Shown piece by piece: positions 60,549 through 61,005 of a DNA stretch of 61,005 nucleotides. Both the position numbers and the translations under genes were made by a program. This DNA is from an uncultured Acetatifactor sp. (GTDB lineage: Bacteria; Bacillota; Clostridia; Lachnospirales; Lachnospiraceae). The first letter of the stretch is position 1; the number at the start of each line of letters is the position of its first letter. The notes beneath the pieces were generated by a model that saw only the letters and a list, made by a program, of their open reading frames with translations, ran no database searches and was not told the origin of the DNA. The stretch covers positions 1-61,005 of the forward strand of contig NZ_CAJUCP010000029.1 of the NCBI RefSeq assembly GCF_910585425.1, in the 5' to 3' direction.

Positions 60549-61005
60549 CTACATCTCAGAACGTGCCAGAATAGCCCTGGCTTTCCACTGTAGTTCCAGA
60601 TCCGCGTACTGTGAGGCGACGCGCTGAAACCACATCCGTGCCCGCTCCCTGTTCTTTGGCACATCTCCATTATAAAGCATTTCAGCGCACTTATACTGAG
60701 CTTTGACATGGTTCCTGTTTGCCGCCTGTTCGAACCAGGTATAGGCTGCTTTCATATCTGTGGGCATTCCATCGCCATTATAATACATCACGGCAAGATT
60801 GTACATTGCTTTTACAATGCCTTGCTGCGCAGCCTTTTGAAACCAATCCACCGCTTTTCCCATATCATGCGCGACGCCTTTCCCATGGTGGTACAGCTTG
60901 CCGCATTCAAACTGCGCGTCTTTATGCCCCTGCATAGCGGCTTTCTCATACCAATGAAGTGCTTTCGCCTGATTCGGAGCAGTCCCTTCGCCGTTATAGT
61001 ACATC
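60549..61005 (-). CDS. Sel1-repeat (TPR-like) protein, 5' end cut by the window
   Basis: The frame is open to the right edge; 152 codons are visible. They form four Sel1-like repeats of 36 residues: ALHWYEKAAMQGHKDAQFE, AVDWFQKAAQQGIVKAMYN, AAYTWFEQAANRNHVKAQYK and a last degenerate copy ending ARAILARSEM. Sel1 repeats fold into paired helices that bind other proteins. It is followed after 69 bases by the WXG100-like genes on the same strand. The N-terminal domain, which would reveal more, lies outside. Confidence 0.8.
   Translation of the reverse strand, partial: MYYNGEGTAPNQAKALHWYEKAAMQGHKDAQFECGKLYHHGKGVAHDMGKAVDWFQKAAQQGIVKAMYNLAVMYYNGDGMPTDMKAAYTWFEQAANRNHVKAQYKCAEMLYNGDVPKNRERARMWFQRVASQYADLELQWKARAILARSEM

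Overview
The window looks like the chromosome of a sporulating, anaerobic Firmicute of the Lachnospiraceae/Clostridia type. The signs are a conserved rqcP-yabP-yabQ-divIC-spoIIE-tilS-hpt-ftsH block, a CotS-like spore coat gene, rubrerythrin/PerR oxygen defence, strong Shine-Dalgarno sites, tRNA genes without encoded CCA, and GC-rich coding sequence. No plasmid origin, phage or IS element was recognised. The first ~1.1 kb is visibly more AT-rich and carries a partial BlaR1-like (M56) gene, so an edge of acquired DNA may lie near base 1140.

Layout. 1-2.8 kb: partial M56 peptidase, an aminoglycoside-nucleotidyltransferase-like gene, a metallophosphoesterase. 2.9-5.5 kb (minus): peroxide/oxygen defence unit with perR and a rubredoxin-glutamate synthase frame that runs without a stop into rubrerythrin; a Per-box-like operator overlaps the perR promoter. 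5.5-20.3 kb: carbohydrate locus with an AraC regulator and a divergent set of two Gfo/Idh/MocA dehydrogenases, two TIM-barrel isomerase/epimerases, NagA, ROK kinase, FAD oxidoreductase, a complete binding-protein/two-permease ABC importer, DUF4127 and a DUF4434-like protein. 20.3-21.7 kb (minus): two EutS-type microcompartment shell proteins and an EutP-type GTPase, in one probable operon with the DUF4434-like gene. 22-27.4 kb: PRPP synthetase, a CPA2 antiporter, two polytopic membrane proteins. 27.5-36 kb: GNAT acetyltransferase, a 2-isopropylmalate synthase fused to an AraC-type DNA-binding domain, an AAA ATPase with a nuclease-like C-terminus, a Ser/Thr kinase divergent from a small HTH protein, and membrane proteins. 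36-45 kb: M3 oligopeptidase, PrsA/SurA-like foldase, HAD phosphatase, CCA-adding enzyme, CotS-like protein, PEGA lipoprotein. 45-52.3 kb: HU and the sporulation/division block. 52.5-54.3 kb (minus): MATE transporter with two tandem small paralogous proteins. 54.5-59.6 kb: a five-gene cell-envelope signalling cluster (lipoprotein, response regulator, histidine kinase, membrane protein, cell-wall amidase). 59.6-61 kb: tRNA-Tyr and tRNA-Leu, then the end of a probable type VII secretion-related cluster (two WXG100-like proteins and a Sel1-repeat protein cut by the window).

The most unusual item is the LeuA-AraC fusion at 28785-30788. It joins the leucine biosynthetic enzyme and its leucine-binding allosteric domain to a complete two-helix-turn-helix DNA-binding module, and three helically phased direct repeats lie just downstream of its own -10 box. 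Other notable signals are a SpoIIE gene without its membrane domain behind a Spo0A-type promoter with a 21-bp spacer, two genes whose only sensible start is ATA behind the same AGGGAGG-N9 arrangement, a stand-alone EutS-EutS-EutP cluster with a palindromic operator inside its promoter, and a motif shared by the two carbohydrate-operon control regions. All functional statements rest on reading the translated sequence; no database search was run.
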